From NCBI GenBank assembly GCA_030685235.1, contig MU839305.1, positions 1 to 31,948 on the forward strand: 31,948 nucleotides of DNA, in the 5' to 3' direction. The notes beneath the pieces are model-generated. The model was not told the origin of the DNA. It did not search any database and saw nothing but the letters and a program-made list of their open reading frames with translations. A program made the position numbers and the translations under genes. Positions 1 through 11,049 of this stretch are shown here, in pieces. The number at the start of each line of letters is the position of its first letter. The first letter of the stretch is position 1. This DNA is from Copromyces sp. CBS 386.78. Its lineage: Eukaryota > Ascomycota > Sordariomycetes > Sordariales > Sordariaceae.

Positions 1-1500
1 TAATGGATGCGTGTGAGATTATTGGTCCAAAAAAAAAATTAAAGTGGAGGAGCAGTGTATGAAGACATTGAGGGCAGTGCGAAAAGACTTTCTCAAAATT
101 AATAGTTTTGTTACTGATATATATATTGTAGCCCGGCGAGTAATATACGAATTTACAATTGGGCGTTTTAGTTAGTTATTCTTAGTATTATACGATTCGC
201 ATTCGTTTTAGTTATTAATAAAAGATTTGATTTTTTTACCCCCTTTTCGAGTATTGAGTTATTAAATTTCTATAATCGTGAATTTCTTTCGTACTTCGAA
301 GTTATAGTTGGCCCGCCTTAGAGGGTTGATAATAATATACTGCGGCAAGCTCGTCTCCATTTTAGTAAGGTAAATTACCTACTTTATGCCTCTATTTATA
401 TTATTAATTAACGAACTTAGTGTAATCACCAGATGGGGTTCACAATATAGATTTCTATAGTTAGTATAGCGGGCGAAGCCAGTTCTCAAAGCGTTTGCAC
501 GGCAAATTCGTATAGATAACGGCTGGTAGCGAGAACCCCCCCGCCTCCCTCAACCCCCTCGCCTCCTTTAACCCCCTCTACTTCAATAAGGCGGTCAACT
601 CCCAGCTATATTGCCTATACCCCCTACAATATAATAAGACGAACCGGTTCGAATAGGAGTAATACTTGAGGTTATTAATAATGCCTAATTCTGGGATGGT
701 CTCGAAACTTTCGAAAGGTTTATGAAACCTCTCTACGAAGCTTAATTGATATTAGAGGCCGATAGAGCGACCGTTAACTACGTTATACTGTACTAGAATA
801 CTATATAGACCGCTTGGGAGGCCGACCGTATCTCCTTCTATAATAACGATTAGTATAAGTTCGAATATTTATTTATCCTTCGAAGAAATAAATAATTTAC
901 TCCCTTCAACTAGTTGAGCTTTCTCTTCTACCTAAATACTATATAAGAAGTAGTAATTAACGTCCGTCCCCCTATTGCCAACTTTATTATTTCTATATTA
1001 GAATTTATTAAGTTATATATTCGTATTTTGTACGACATTATAGAGGAGCGGTTAGTTTAGGATTTCTTATAGTAGAGAATTCAGTACGGGATATATATAT
1101 TAAATTAGCGTATTTGGAATTATAGAAATATCGATCCTATAAACTTCTAGAATATATTATAAAGGGAGGGCTCTATTATCGCTCCCCTTACTATAAGAGT
1201 ATTCAATATTCTAACTAATAACGTACTATACGAGCGAGCCTTCTCCGCCATAAATTATCTAAAGAATCCAAAGCGCAACCGCCTTACCGCTAATAAGATA
1301 AATATAATTACATTCGTTTATATAAACGGTAGGAAGCTTAGAAACCTCTAGCAATCCTTTACCGGCCTTTCTATTATAAATAGGGATAACCTCCTATTGT
1401 AAATCGAGGAGCAGCTATTCGAATATATATAATAGGAGGATTAAAATAACCGGAGGGAGGAGGAGGGAGCTTAATAAAGGTATTTACATAAAGGGAGACA
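1..1500 (+). mobile_element. RIP-degraded hAT-type DNA transposon remnant (transposase 3' part)
   Basis: The stretch is AT-rich, full of stops and rich in TpA, as expected after RIP. In one plus-strand frame, 1223-1348 still reads as the C-terminal dimerisation region of hAT transposases: an ERAFSAINYL motif at 1232-1261, then a basic KRNRLTANK block and a hydrophobic segment ending in a YINGRKL-like motif. ERAFSA followed by RNRL is the hallmark of this domain, which dimerises the transposase. Upstream frames are broken but the composition suggests the element runs off the left edge. No intact transposase is encoded. The right terminus was not identified. The hAT assignment rests on this one motif block and is fairly secure; exact limits are not. 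Confidence 0.7.
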
Positions 1501-1585
1501 GTTATTAAATACAGTATTAGCACTTTACCCCAGAAGGCTTAGAAAAGCAGTAAAATCTAGTACTGACATTTATCTATAGATCAAT

Positions 1586-1615
1586 CGATTTGCACGATTT
1601 ACACGATTTGCACGA
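1586..1615. repeat. Short 9-bp tandem repeat, possible hAT subterminal repeats
   Basis: Three adjacent 9-mers are visible, CGATTTGCA, CGATTTACA and CGATTTGCA, followed by CGA. The middle copy differs by one G-to-A change, of the RIP type. Short direct repeats just inside the ends are common in hAT elements, where transposase binds, so these may mark the 3' subterminal region of the upstream remnant. That link is inferred from position only. Confidence 0.4.
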
Positions 1616-2803
1616 AAATTTCGATTTTGTATGCCTAGTCTGGCCGCTAAAAACCAGATTTCAGTCACATGACTGTAAAAATGGAAAAAATGTGAGCATT
1701 TTTACATGAAAATTACGATAATTATAGTAATTACCGCTAGTCAGGAATTACCAACCGACCACTAGCCAGTGGCGGTAGCGGTACATATGCTCCAACGTAA
1801 ATCGCACCTTCCGCTCTTCATTTTATGAAGTGAGGTTGATAGCGGGGTCGAGATGGAAGTGGGCCACGGCGGGGTATAACTCCACGCATTGTGGGCGATA
1901 ATTTGATAACAGAATCCCTCAGGAGTCTGCAGCCTGAAGGTTAGTGCACTATGTAAGTTGATGTTAGCGGCACCACTTCCGATTTCCGAACTGGGCATCC
2001 CCGGCGAGCAGGGGGGGCCATTAAAATGCCAAATCCAACGACATCAATGTGTCCCTTGCAAATAAATGAGAGAGGTTTTTACTAAACACAAAGGCATACT
2101 TCGTCGCCTACAGTTCCATTTCCGTAATCGATGGGCCATATGAGACTGTCGTGAAGAGTACCGCAACGGCATTGTAGGGACGTTACGAGGGGTGAAAGGC
2201 CCTTTTTATGCCGCATATCGAAGAGCGCATTGACATTCACAAGGCAAGGACGAGACTTCTCGCGCCGCTGAAGAAAGATGCAACTGGGAGTTGATCACTG
2301 CCCTGGATCGAACGGAGAGCCCAAAAAAGGGAGGGGAAGAAAAAAAGGACGGGAAAGAAAGAACTCGTTGAGTTGTTTGCTCGATTGCCTGACAAGGTCC
2401 AGAACGACCCCACACAAGTCATCTAGCCTAGCTAGATGCTCAGTCGGTCTTCCTTGCATGCACGTGATTCTCACCGAAGATTGCAATTGATCTGTCAGAA
2501 TATAGGGTTGGTTGAGAAACCACTACTCCGACTAGTTCGGAGCTCCAATTTTGCTGGTAGGTATGGCGCAGTGGCGCCAATCTGACATGATCCATCATCC
2601 ATGCCATGCAATCCATGCTCCACGCGTCCTCCAACCCTTCACTCACACTGTGCCGTCCTGGTACAACCTTCCCGCACTTCACCAACCCGACTTCCCACAA
2701 ATCTGTCGCAGTCCGGATATGTTCCTCGGCTTAAGCAACGATTGCAAACATTCCTTTTGCACTTCCACATCAACCAACAACTCCTCGATCCAGCATAGCT
2801 ACA
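1616..2803. other. Intergenic region, no gene seen
   Basis: Only short overlapping open frames on both strands are present, without motifs, matching splice signals or coding-like periodicity that I can see. The last 300 bp are the presumed promoter and 5' UTR of the gene starting at 2804. The left part is still AT-rich and may include the end of the hAT remnant. Confidence 0.5.
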
Positions 2804-3653
2804 ATGGCGCCTCCCGTAGCTCCCAAAGCGGAGGTAATCCCCGACAACGGTAAGCCAATGCACACTCTCCCAATCTCACTCCCAGCTTCAGCACTGTCAT
2901 TTGGTTGGCGGCCAAGGCATGCGCTGACATTTCCATCAAGGAGATTCCTTCAAGAACCACTTAGCGCAAGTCGCCGAAAAGTTGTCCCGCTCAGGCGTCT
3001 TGTTGAGGGACAACTATCCGTGGACCGTTGGCGCTCGCGGCAAGCTGGAGGACGAACTCAAACGCGAGCGCAACAGCGCCTACAAGCAGAGATCCAGCCG
3101 ATCTAGCAACTCACGACCCAGCGCCGCCGTCGAGGATAAGCATCACGAGCCGAAGGTCGCCCACGGACAGCGCCGCAAGCGCGAAGACCACGACGACGAC
3201 GATGAAACCACCGAGGAGCGATTGACAAAGCGCCGAAACGTCAACGTGGATGAGGAGAATTGCCCGTTGGAACCGCTCTTGACGACGGCCCACCCCCAAG
3301 CGCCCGCCCAGGCGACTCCCCAGCCCGTTCATGCACATAAGTTTCCCTGCCACGATGACGGTCCCTGGCACCAGGCCATCTACAACCAAGTCTACAAGAA
3401 GGTCTACAGCGAGATCTACGACGAGGCCTACTCCAAGGCGTACAACCTAGCTTACAACGACGCATTCAAGGCCGGCTACGAGCATGGCGGCGCGGACGGC
3501 GAACATGATGGCAACAACCGTGGATTCGAGGATGGATATGATCATGGATACAAGAAGACCTATCGGCTTGCCTATGCGGAGGGCCAGGAGATGGTGAGGG
3601 ATATGTTGAGCAGCGACGAGGAGGAGGAGGAGCAGTCAACGGTCAGAGATTAG
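2804..3653 (+). CDS. Two-exon gene, hydrophilic protein with Tyr-periodic C-terminus, unknown function
   Basis: I do not recognise the family. Exon 1 is 2804-2849 (ATG in an ACAATGG context), the intron is 2850-2940 (GTAAGC donor, GCTGAC branch, CAAG acceptor, phase 1), and exon 2 is 2941-3653 with a TAG stop, giving 252 residues. After a short N-terminal segment, residues about 50-125 are charged and disordered, with an Asp run and several basic clusters resembling nuclear localisation signals. From about residue 140 to 205 there is a striking Y-x3-Y pattern (YNQVYKKVYSEIYDEAYSKAY, then AYNDAF) that would put tyrosines on one helix face. It is followed by Gly/Asp/His-rich repeats (GYEHG, GFEDGYDHGY) and an acidic EEEEE tail. 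Intron size and phase match the RNase H-fold paralogs further right, but no sequence similarity to them is evident. A nuclear or assembly role is possible but not shown. Confidence 0.75.
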
Positions 3654-4340
3654 GAGGAAGAGTCTGGAAGTCCTGAGGACGTGGAGTAGGAGAGGAGATC
3701 TGGAACAACGCCAGCGACGGGAGCTATTCCTGCCGACATGGCCATGTGTCACAAGTTCTCTACCGGATGGTGGTACTATCACCAACGCTGCACATGCCAA
3801 CACCTGTCCATGGTTAGGCATGAACGGCGGATGGCTGTATGTAGCGATTATACTTGTAGGCCAAGTTGTCAAGGTCGGGACAAGGGGGTAGTGGTCGATT
3901 CAAACCGGAGCTCTTAATGGATGGAGGCAGGCGGATTGGAGACACTTGCTCCGGTTGTCATTGCTGTTACCGAGGATGGAAGGGACCTTATTTTCAACAT
4001 TGCAGTCAAGAGCTTTCAAGGCTTCTGGGATAGACATCTTCACTTGGCTACCTGGTCAATGTGAACCCAAAATCGAATTTTCTCCTTGTCCCATGAACCC
4101 CTCGAGTTACGTTTCAAGCCTGAGACGTGCAGACGAAAAAGGCTAACTGAATTCGCAGAGCCGTGGAAGATGAATGTAGGCAAGAACGCAGAGTTGGTGA
4201 CATGTGCAAAGTCCGTGCATGTCAGAAGATGGGTTTTGCAATTTCACAAAAGTGTGCGGAAGTTGAGGAGGGGTAGGCAGGTATAAATATGGTCGAACGG
4301 CTTGTTCTCCCAACAACCAATTTCCAAGGGTTCTCATATA
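3654..4340. other. Intergenic region, no gene seen
   Basis: This is the 3' flank of the preceding gene and the 5' flank of repeat S1. Only short shadow frames occur. A TATAAATAT sequence at 4282-4290 lies about 50 bp upstream of S1 and might help its transcription, but this is weak. Confidence 0.4.
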
Positions 4341-4548
4341 GGGCTCTGTGGTCCATCGGCGTGGTGCGGCTTTTGCAAACCACCGGGGCTCGGGGCTATC
4401 CTCAGGGCACAACGGCTCCCCAAGTAGCACTGCAGCCGGCGTCTTCCGGTTACGCATAAATAGGGCTCTTTCTACTCCCTTCCAGTTCCATTGCTTTACG
4501 TCCCCCGTCCGATGCACGTCCTCACGGGCATTATTTTTGCTCTTTTTT
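4341..4548 (+). ncRNA. tRNA-derived Pol III-type repeat, copy S1 (most diverged)
   Basis: This copy has an A-box-like GTGGTCCATCGG near 4348, a GC-rich middle, the shared core at 4436-4485, a decayed B box (CGTCCGATGCAC near 4507), and ends in a T6 run at 4543-4548. The core keeps hairpin GCGT/ACGC and hairpin AGGG/CCCT. The closing CTG/CAG pair is damaged here (CCG/CAG). The layout matches a tRNA-derived SINE or a Pol III ncRNA with internal promoter. It is probably no longer active, because the B box has lost its central TTCGA. Confidence 0.5.
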
Positions 4549-4910
4549 CCATCATCCAGCCTTTCCCATGTTTAGGTGGCTCTGTCGGAAGTCTGTGGTT
4601 GCCTTGGCGCTTCTTTGGCGACAACGGGAGGATGGAAGCAGGAGTTATCCCGCATGCCACCCCAAAGAATGCATTATTGAGTTCCTCGGAAGTTGAAGAT
4701 AGATGGCGTCCTTTTGCTAGCTAGGTAATGCTTTGCCGCTTGTTGATGAGGAAGTCGAGGTTGAAATTCCCGTCTCCGTGTCATGTCTCGCTCAAGTGAC
4801 CTTGAAAATCGAAAGTCTCGTTGTGGGTTCCTGTTTGGTGTTTTGTTTTGTTCCTTCCTGCCTTGTACGGCATGGGGAAAAAGGGTTGGGGGAGGAGGAG
4901 CGGGAAAAGC

Positions 4911-5179
4911 AAAAAAAGGTAAAAAATAATGGCAACGACGTGAATCGAAGGCGGGACGTCCAGCAACCTGGAAAGGAGTAGAGAGCCTTATTTGCGTAGC
5001 CGGAAGACGCCAGGTTGAGGACTACTTGGGGGGGCCAAACGAACCGGTTCCTAGTTACCCATAGGGCAAAGAGAGCAAGCGCGGAGCACTAACGAGAGTT
5101 TTCAGGCGGTCCCCCAAGCCCCGTGTGGTGTGGTCTTGCAACTTGAAGCTGCGCATCACACCGCTCGACCACGGAGCCT
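4911..5179 (-). ncRNA. tRNA-derived Pol III-type repeat, copy S2
   Basis: Read on the minus strand, it starts near 5179 with CCGTGGTCGAGCGG, a good tRNA Leu/Ser-like A box. The shared core is at 5013-4968, a B-box-like CTTCGATTCAC follows near 4950, and T-runs are present at 4926-4921 and 4917-4911. The core can fold into an unusually long closing stem (AACCTG/CAGGTT) with two hairpins inside (GCGT/ACGC and AAGG/CCTT). S2 lies head-away from S1, about 360 bp from it. Confidence 0.55.
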
Positions 5180-6663
5180 TTGAATGTTGGTAAAAGCACC
5201 AACCATTTGACCAACCTATATGCCCCTCAACCCCGCAACCCGCTTTGCACTTTGTGACCTGTGGAAGTCGTACCCCACCATTGTTGTCATTCTTCGGGTA
5301 AGGTATTCAGGTTCGGGCCGGCATGCCTTTTCCTCCTTCCCACTTCAAGCCACAATCAATCATTTTCCCTGAACTCAAGAAATCCATTTGACAGCCTTCT
5401 TGTTCCCGCACAGGGAATTTTGACTTCTGCATTTCAGAAACATGGCTGTTACCTTCAACGCGATTCTTTTTCTACACATGGATCACTGTAGAACAATTAT
5501 TGAGCCTCCCTTTGCCCCCTTTCTTCTTAGTTCTTCGACTGGAAGCAACGCCCATGCGCTTGTTCAAGTGAGATGTTGGCAGCTACACCTACTTTGACGT
5601 GATTCTTCCCCCTCCACTCAATGGTCTTTTTCCATCCCCAAACATTGCACACTTTTTCTTTAGGCCGCTCATTCCTTCTTTTGATAGTCTCGATCATACT
5701 TTTGAGAGCAAGATTTTCCCCCTTTGCCAAATATCGTTGTGTTGTCTGGCTGTCTCGCCCGATGCACCTGACATAGCAATTCTGGTAAGCTCTCCAGGCT
5801 TCTCTCCTCCCTTCCCGCTCCCTTCCAAACTTTCTATAGGATACTCAACTAATCATCACCACAGCTGCGACTTTTTCTCTTGTTTTCCCCATCACACTTG
5901 CCCCGTTGTTTTGCGTCAAATGCTGCTTATATCTCTCGCGCTCCTTGACCGTTGGCCATTTTGCTTTTCAAGACGGGCGAGATAGTCAAGGCGCTGTCAT
6001 GGGGAAGTTGGGTGTAATCACCTGCCTAAAGATAGGTTCTTGAGGTGCGAGTCTAAAGGGCCTTCAGTTCATATCTTCCGATCCCCGCGTCGCCCCATTC
6101 AACCATCCCCAATGTTGTTCTTGTGTCCTCACCCCAGCCTTGTGGCCTTGAACACCCAGGATAACACTGTCGTATGGAAGGGCGTGCCGGTGAGCGGGAA
6201 AAGGTCAGTGAAGGGAGACCCAGGGCACGGACTTTTAATACAAGCTTTACACCAAGGACATGAGGATCATGGACATCATCAACTGTCCTCATTTTCATCT
6301 GATGTGTACCCACGACACCTGGGGTTTGAATTCACACGGTCCAACAGCTGACGTGCCACCTGCCTGTCAGCCTGAAATTTTCAGAGCCCTATCCAAATCC
6401 AACCCAGAGCACACGCCACACAATACCACTTGTTGGCAAAATTCTCGCCCGTCCCACTAACTCATGACGGACAACCACAAGCCTGACACTCCCGCGCCGT
6501 CACCTTTCGTCGCCAACTTGTGAAGCAACCACAAATTCGCCCGCGGGGTCACCGTCCTGTCGCTCGTATACCGTACAACCTTCCAACGCCGCGAACCTAC
6601 CAAGTACCTATCCACTCCAACCTGCCCTTCCAATCCTCGTGGGATTGTCAGTCGTCGCTCGCC
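5180..6663. other. Intergenic region, no gene seen
   Basis: Long pyrimidine-rich stretches and short shadow frames fill this interval. I see no supported coding region, tRNA or repeat. The last several hundred bases should hold the promoter and 5' UTR of paralog A. Confidence 0.45.
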
Positions 6664-8048
6664 ATGTTCGAAGTGAGAAAAGTTGTGCGACGTGACCCGC
6701 CGGTTAGCAGACTAAAGGGTACGACAGAGGATGTCCCGTTCTTCAGTAAGTTTCTTGTTGGCGTGGAGCAATGACGGCTTTCTTTCACCAACTCGCCACT
6801 TTCATGCAGATTGGTTACTGACCTGAGTTGTGCTGAAAAGAACTGCTGTTCACCTCAACCCTAACATCCTACGCCCATATTCCCCCTGCATCCGACAAAA
6901 ACCGCGGAGAGGATATCATTCCCGTAGCTGCGGGTGCCTTGTGTCGCTCCAACAATCGCGACATCAAGATGGGACTATTTGTCTCAGCATCGTGTCTCGA
7001 CGCCCCTGAGCTCAAGGGCGCGTATTCGGTTGTCTTCAGGGAACTCTCTCCTGGCAAAAGCGAGCATGGCGAGCTCCTCAAAATGGCTTGGAATATGCCT
7101 TTCGTCACCGACGAAAACTCAGCGAACGGTCTGGCAGTTGCTCAAGCGATCAATATTGTGGGCAAGAGGTTGCGTGCCTTCCCAATCGGCCCAAATGGAG
7201 GTCTGGGAACGGTTATGGTAAATATCTTTACCGCCAGCATCCCATGCCTTCGCGATATAATCAACCCGGCCAGAACCGAGGGCCCTGACCGAGCAGTCCG
7301 CAAGAGTGTCTCGTCGCTTGTTCACGAAGAATTGGAAAAGCTCTCCAGTATTCCCGGCATGAGGGTCGAGCTAGTTCTTAACTGGCTCAAAGCCAATTCG
7401 GACGTGACGGGCCAGAAGGAGGCAGGCAAACTGGCCGAGAAATGCCTCAAGAAAGGCAGAAACATCTTCTTGGTGAACGAGGAAGAGAGGCCGAGGGCCG
7501 AGATGGAGAAGTCAGTTGCCACAAAGATTGCAGACACCCTGCTCCCTGAGCGCCTCCGCATCATCACGGAACTGAGGGCCAAAGGACTCGCGCCACCGAG
7601 GGCTGCGACCGTTCCGTCGATGGACGAGCCTGCGGCATGCGAGGATTTCACAGCCTCACCCACCTCTACAGACATGCCTCTACAGGCCCCAAGCCCGGAG
7701 CATCACCACGACGGTTACAAACCCGGCAGTCTGTCTCCGATGGCCGATGGCCAAGACGTCATGACGAAAATAGATGAGCAGCCCGACAGTGAAGAAGCCT
7801 CCCAGCCCCTTCTGAACGAGCAAGAGCTTGTCGACAGACAGCTCCAGATCGAGGACCTCGAGCACCACGTTCGGCTCTACTGGGAGAACAGCCTTCCGGG
7901 ACGTAGCACCCGCGGCACTCAGGAGCGCTACGCGGCCATGGCCAGGCATTATGCTAGCGAGCTGGCTCTTTTGGTCCCTGGCCATCCATTGGAACGACTC
8001 GTGAATCCGCGCAACCCTCTGGTCGATGCCATCCTCAAGTGGCTGTGA
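6664..8048 (+). CDS. Paralog A: RNase H-fold protein lacking catalytic carboxylates
   Basis: Exon 1 is 6664-6745, the intron 6746-6840 (GTAAGT donor, ACTGAC branch, AAAAG acceptor, phase 1), and exon 2 is 6841-8048, giving 429 residues. An earlier AG at 6808-6809 would put a stop in frame, so the later acceptor was chosen. Residues about 70-215 follow the RNase H order: strand MGLFVSAS, strand GAYSVVF, strand LKMAWNMP, helix GLAVAQAINIVGKRL, strand VNIFTASIPCLRDI, then VELVLNWLKANSD followed by a helix EAGKLAEKC. In active RNase H these places carry DG, E, DS and AD; here they read SA, a non-acidic helix position, TA and AG. The middle is a low-complexity linker. The C-terminal 90 residues contain a charged helical segment (EQELVDRQLQIEDLEHHV). 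It is the most intact-looking member. Function is unknown; a nucleic-acid-binding or scaffolding role is inference. A domesticated retroelement RNase H is one possible origin. Confidence 0.75.
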
Positions 8049-9532
8049 AGGGCACCTCATCTTTGCTTTGTTGCTGCAGCTACCTGAATATCTGGACTTC
8101 GAACGTCGGGTTGAGGTTGTTGGCGCTACTCGGGTGTTAGGTTTCATATTACTTTGAATTTTTGTTGAGAGTCTCCTTGGAGGCTAGAGTTACGGCTTAC
8201 TTCAGGTATGTGAGCTTCAAGAAGAGCTACGAAGGTGTAGAAATTGTTGAGGTATATGGAACGGTTGATAAGGTTGTGAATGTTTTGCGGGGGTTTTGTT
8301 GTCTTAGCGAGCATGGCGTAAGGTGTTATCCCGGGCTTTTTCTGTTTGTTCATGAGATACCCGGACCTTTTTCAAAGAAAGTCCACCATGCATGTATATA
8401 TCTTTGAGTACTGTTCAGTCTTTTGTATAAGTTCGTTCGAAACACCCTATCATGCAACGCACTGAGGTCAACCGTTATGTCTCAATGCACAGAACTTCTT
8501 GAAATCAACCATGGGTACCATGCACTATTTGACTCTCAACTACCATCAAGGAACTAGAGGAGCCCAGGTCTAAAGGCCATTCCACCACCGACGAGCTTAC
8601 TTGCAAACGCTTTATTTATAAGCGAAGGTACCATGCTAATCCTTGAGGTGTGCTTGACCGCGGTACGCTTGCTGGTGCAAGATATAGTAGCTCCTTTCTT
8701 TTGGTCTTTTACGTATCATTCTTTGTATCTCCGGTGCCCACTCTAAGAAGACCCTACCTGCTGGGGGTCTCTGCTGCCTCATCCGTCGACCATACTCGTA
8801 AAGGAAATACCTGCCACCGAGAGTCCCTTTATGTTATTCCTAATGCTCTATGTTCCAAATGCTGTCAATGCTTTCAGTAAGGTACCTGCTGAGACCCCGA
8901 TATTCACCACTGCTCTCCGTACCTTACCTAGGCAATCTTTTCCATTGCAATGTATTGCTTCATCGTTCTCCATTGTTTAGTTTGCTTCCAGCGCTCTATT
9001 TCTTATATCCTTCTACATTGCTTGTACCTTTTGTTATATCATTTTAGTGCTCTCTTCTAAAGGAATCAAATCGATGGTTTTACTACCGTACTTCCGTCCT
9101 TCCCTCAGGCGCCTTCTCCCCCCCTCCTTTTAATTCCGCTCTTTTCTCACTTTTCCTTTTTTTTCCTTACCATCCCCTCCATTTTCTCTTCTCTTTCTCC
9201 ATCTTTTCCCTTTGGTTTCTTACTAACTTCTAACACTCCCATCTCAATGTGTTCCCTTATGCACATCCGTGTTCGAATATTGTAAATAAGTTATTATTTT
9301 GTCTTGCTTCTTTTCTTACTTCATTCGCGTGCCGGAGTCAATAGAAACAGGAGTCGCTTTATGAATTTCAAATTATGAATCGGGCACAGTAGCAATGGTC
9401 GGAAGCATATTGGGTCTTAAACAAAGTTCTAGATTCAAGGATTCATTGAAAACTCAATTATAAAGATATGTTGATACATGCCTAGTAGAGTCTCAACTAG
9501 GAAGCAAGGGTATCTCGTACAAGAAGAGAGAA
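8049..9532. other. Intergenic region with a pyrimidine-rich tract
   Basis: No coding region is supported. About 9108-9230 is almost pure C/T on the plus strand, low-complexity sequence seen often in fungal promoters but here without an adjacent gene start. The right part approaches the former 3' flank of paralog C. Confidence 0.45.
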
Positions 9533-9557
9533 ACCGGACAACACCGAACTCTATACT
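9533..9557 (-). other. Motif shared by the 3' flanks of paralogs B, C and D
   Basis: On the minus strand this reads TATAGAGTTCGGTGTTGTCC. It lies about 240 nt beyond the ancestral stop codon of paralog C (9794-9792). Near-identical motifs lie 190 nt after paralog D (30409-30432) and about 160 nt after the stop of paralog B (24704-24684). It supports the view that 9430-9825 is the displaced 3' end of gene C. Whether it is UTR or old coding sequence is unclear. Confidence 0.5.
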
Positions 9558-9791
9558 CGTAAAAACCAAACAGCAACAGGAATGAAACCCTTTGAGCAGG
9601 CATAAAGAGCCTTTAACACAACCACCAACGCCTTGCCCATTTCTCATAATCTCTCATTACTCGCAACACACCCCACATATCTAAACGCCCCAAGACTTTT
9701 AAAACCAGTCAACGCCTAAATAGGTACATACGCCCTAGCTGTATAAATACCTTAATAATAAAACGCCTTCAAAGCCGAACGAGCAGCCACC

Positions 9792-9825
9792 TTACTTAGA
9801 GAAGGCGTAGGCGAGTAAGGGATAG
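9792..9825 (-). pseudogene. Displaced 3' coding end of paralog C, cut off by mobile elements
   Basis: Reading on the minus strand across the target duplication TAA at the outer ends of the element nest, the frame of paralog C continues here for eleven more codons (NYPLLAYAFSK) to a TAA stop at 9794-9792. The joined end LAPNYPLLAYAF resembles the LAGEHTLVWLASF end of paralog D. This places the original gene end about 8.8 kb from the rest of the gene. The join is inferred from the 3-bp duplication and the paralog match. Confidence 0.65.
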
Positions 9826-10568
9826 TTAAAGCCTGTTCGGGTCCGCGTTAGAGATTTTAGGAAATAAAGACCTATTCGGTTGCACGTTAGTACGTTCCCA
9901 GGTTAAGATTTTGTATATAGGACGTACTAACGTACTATTGCGATTTTTCGTGTTCGGCTCAAAAACCTTATTTTTTATACACACCCTACAACCACCTACA
10001 ACTACCTATACCTACCCCAAATCCTCGATTTAACTAATTAAAAGGCTAGAATCTTCGAAATCCTTAACCGTAGTTCTTAACGTACTACGTTTCAAAATCG
10101 AAACGTAATATATTAAAGACTACAGTTAAAAGCTTAACCGTAACCTAGTCCAAACTTAACCGTTACCCAATTTAAATTTAACCCCTTATAAATATAGGGG
10201 ATAGCCGTCGTAAAGACAATTAATAAAGCTATTCCCAATTGAAATCTACTATTAAAGTAACGATAAATTCTATTAGAAGGATAGTAATAATAAGAAAGAT
10301 AATAATAATAAGAAGGATAATAATAATAAAAAGGATAATAATAATAAGAAAGATAATAATAATAATAAAAAGGATAGTAGTAATAATAAAAAGGATAGTA
10401 GTAAAGGAAGAAGAAAGAGGAGGAAAGAAGAAAGGTAGAAGAGGATATTAACCACCTCTTTCTATTTTGCAGCTAAAGTCTTGGCTTACTTTAACGCTGC
10501 CTTAATATTGTAGGATTGTAGCTGCGGACCCTGTACGTTAATATATTTATTTCCTAAAATCCCTAACG

Positions 10569-10813
10569 TGGTATTATAGGATTACCTGTGATAGCACCAC
10601 TGGGTACTGCGTGTACGACTAGGCATAACTAGTCGTACCTATTAGCCATTAGCTAATAAGATCGTACGTATATACTAATAGGCTTCGGTCTAGATCTAAG
10701 CATGGTATAGCCTACCCTATATTTAGACTACACTCCTCCCTCCTCTCCTTCTTTCCTTCCTCGTATAACTATATATATTTAATTATACCCCTAATAATAT
10801 TATCCTTATAATA
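10569..10813 (+). repeat. 5' LTR of the Gypsy element
   Basis: It starts TGGTATTATAGG and ends TTATAATA. It aligns without length change to 17715-17959 (both 245 bp); the differences I noted are mostly C-to-T or G-to-A, as RIP produces. The end TA is presumably a mutated CA. Confidence 0.8.
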
Positions 10814-11049
10814 ATTAATTATACTTAACTATTATATTACGCGCGTATACCTTAAAATAAATTTATCGCTGCCGCCGTTATAAATATTTCCGACGAGCCC
10901 GCGATTTCGTCGTACCGCGACCAAAATTAAAATCCGTCGCATAGCGACTATACCTCTCTTTTATTATATTACGATTATACCTCTTTTTCGTCGCTACAAA
11001 GTAGTTAATAAATATTATTTATATTATAAAATAATAAATACTAATTAGA

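Noticed and set aside
4143..4517. 124-codon minus-strand open frame over S1
   Set aside because: It overlaps a non-coding repeat and shows no domain; S3 and S4 lack a corresponding frame.
5599..5985. 128-codon plus-strand frame in the spacer before paralog A
   Set aside because: It is pyrimidine-rich sequence giving Pro/Ser/Phe/Leu, with no motif and no splice context.
10239..10455. Open frames on both strands in the AT-rich purine tract
   Set aside because: They are translations of RIP-altered 18-bp tandem repeats inside TIR-1 (Ile/Lys/Arg on one strand, Leu/Ser/Phe on the other) with no gene-like composition.
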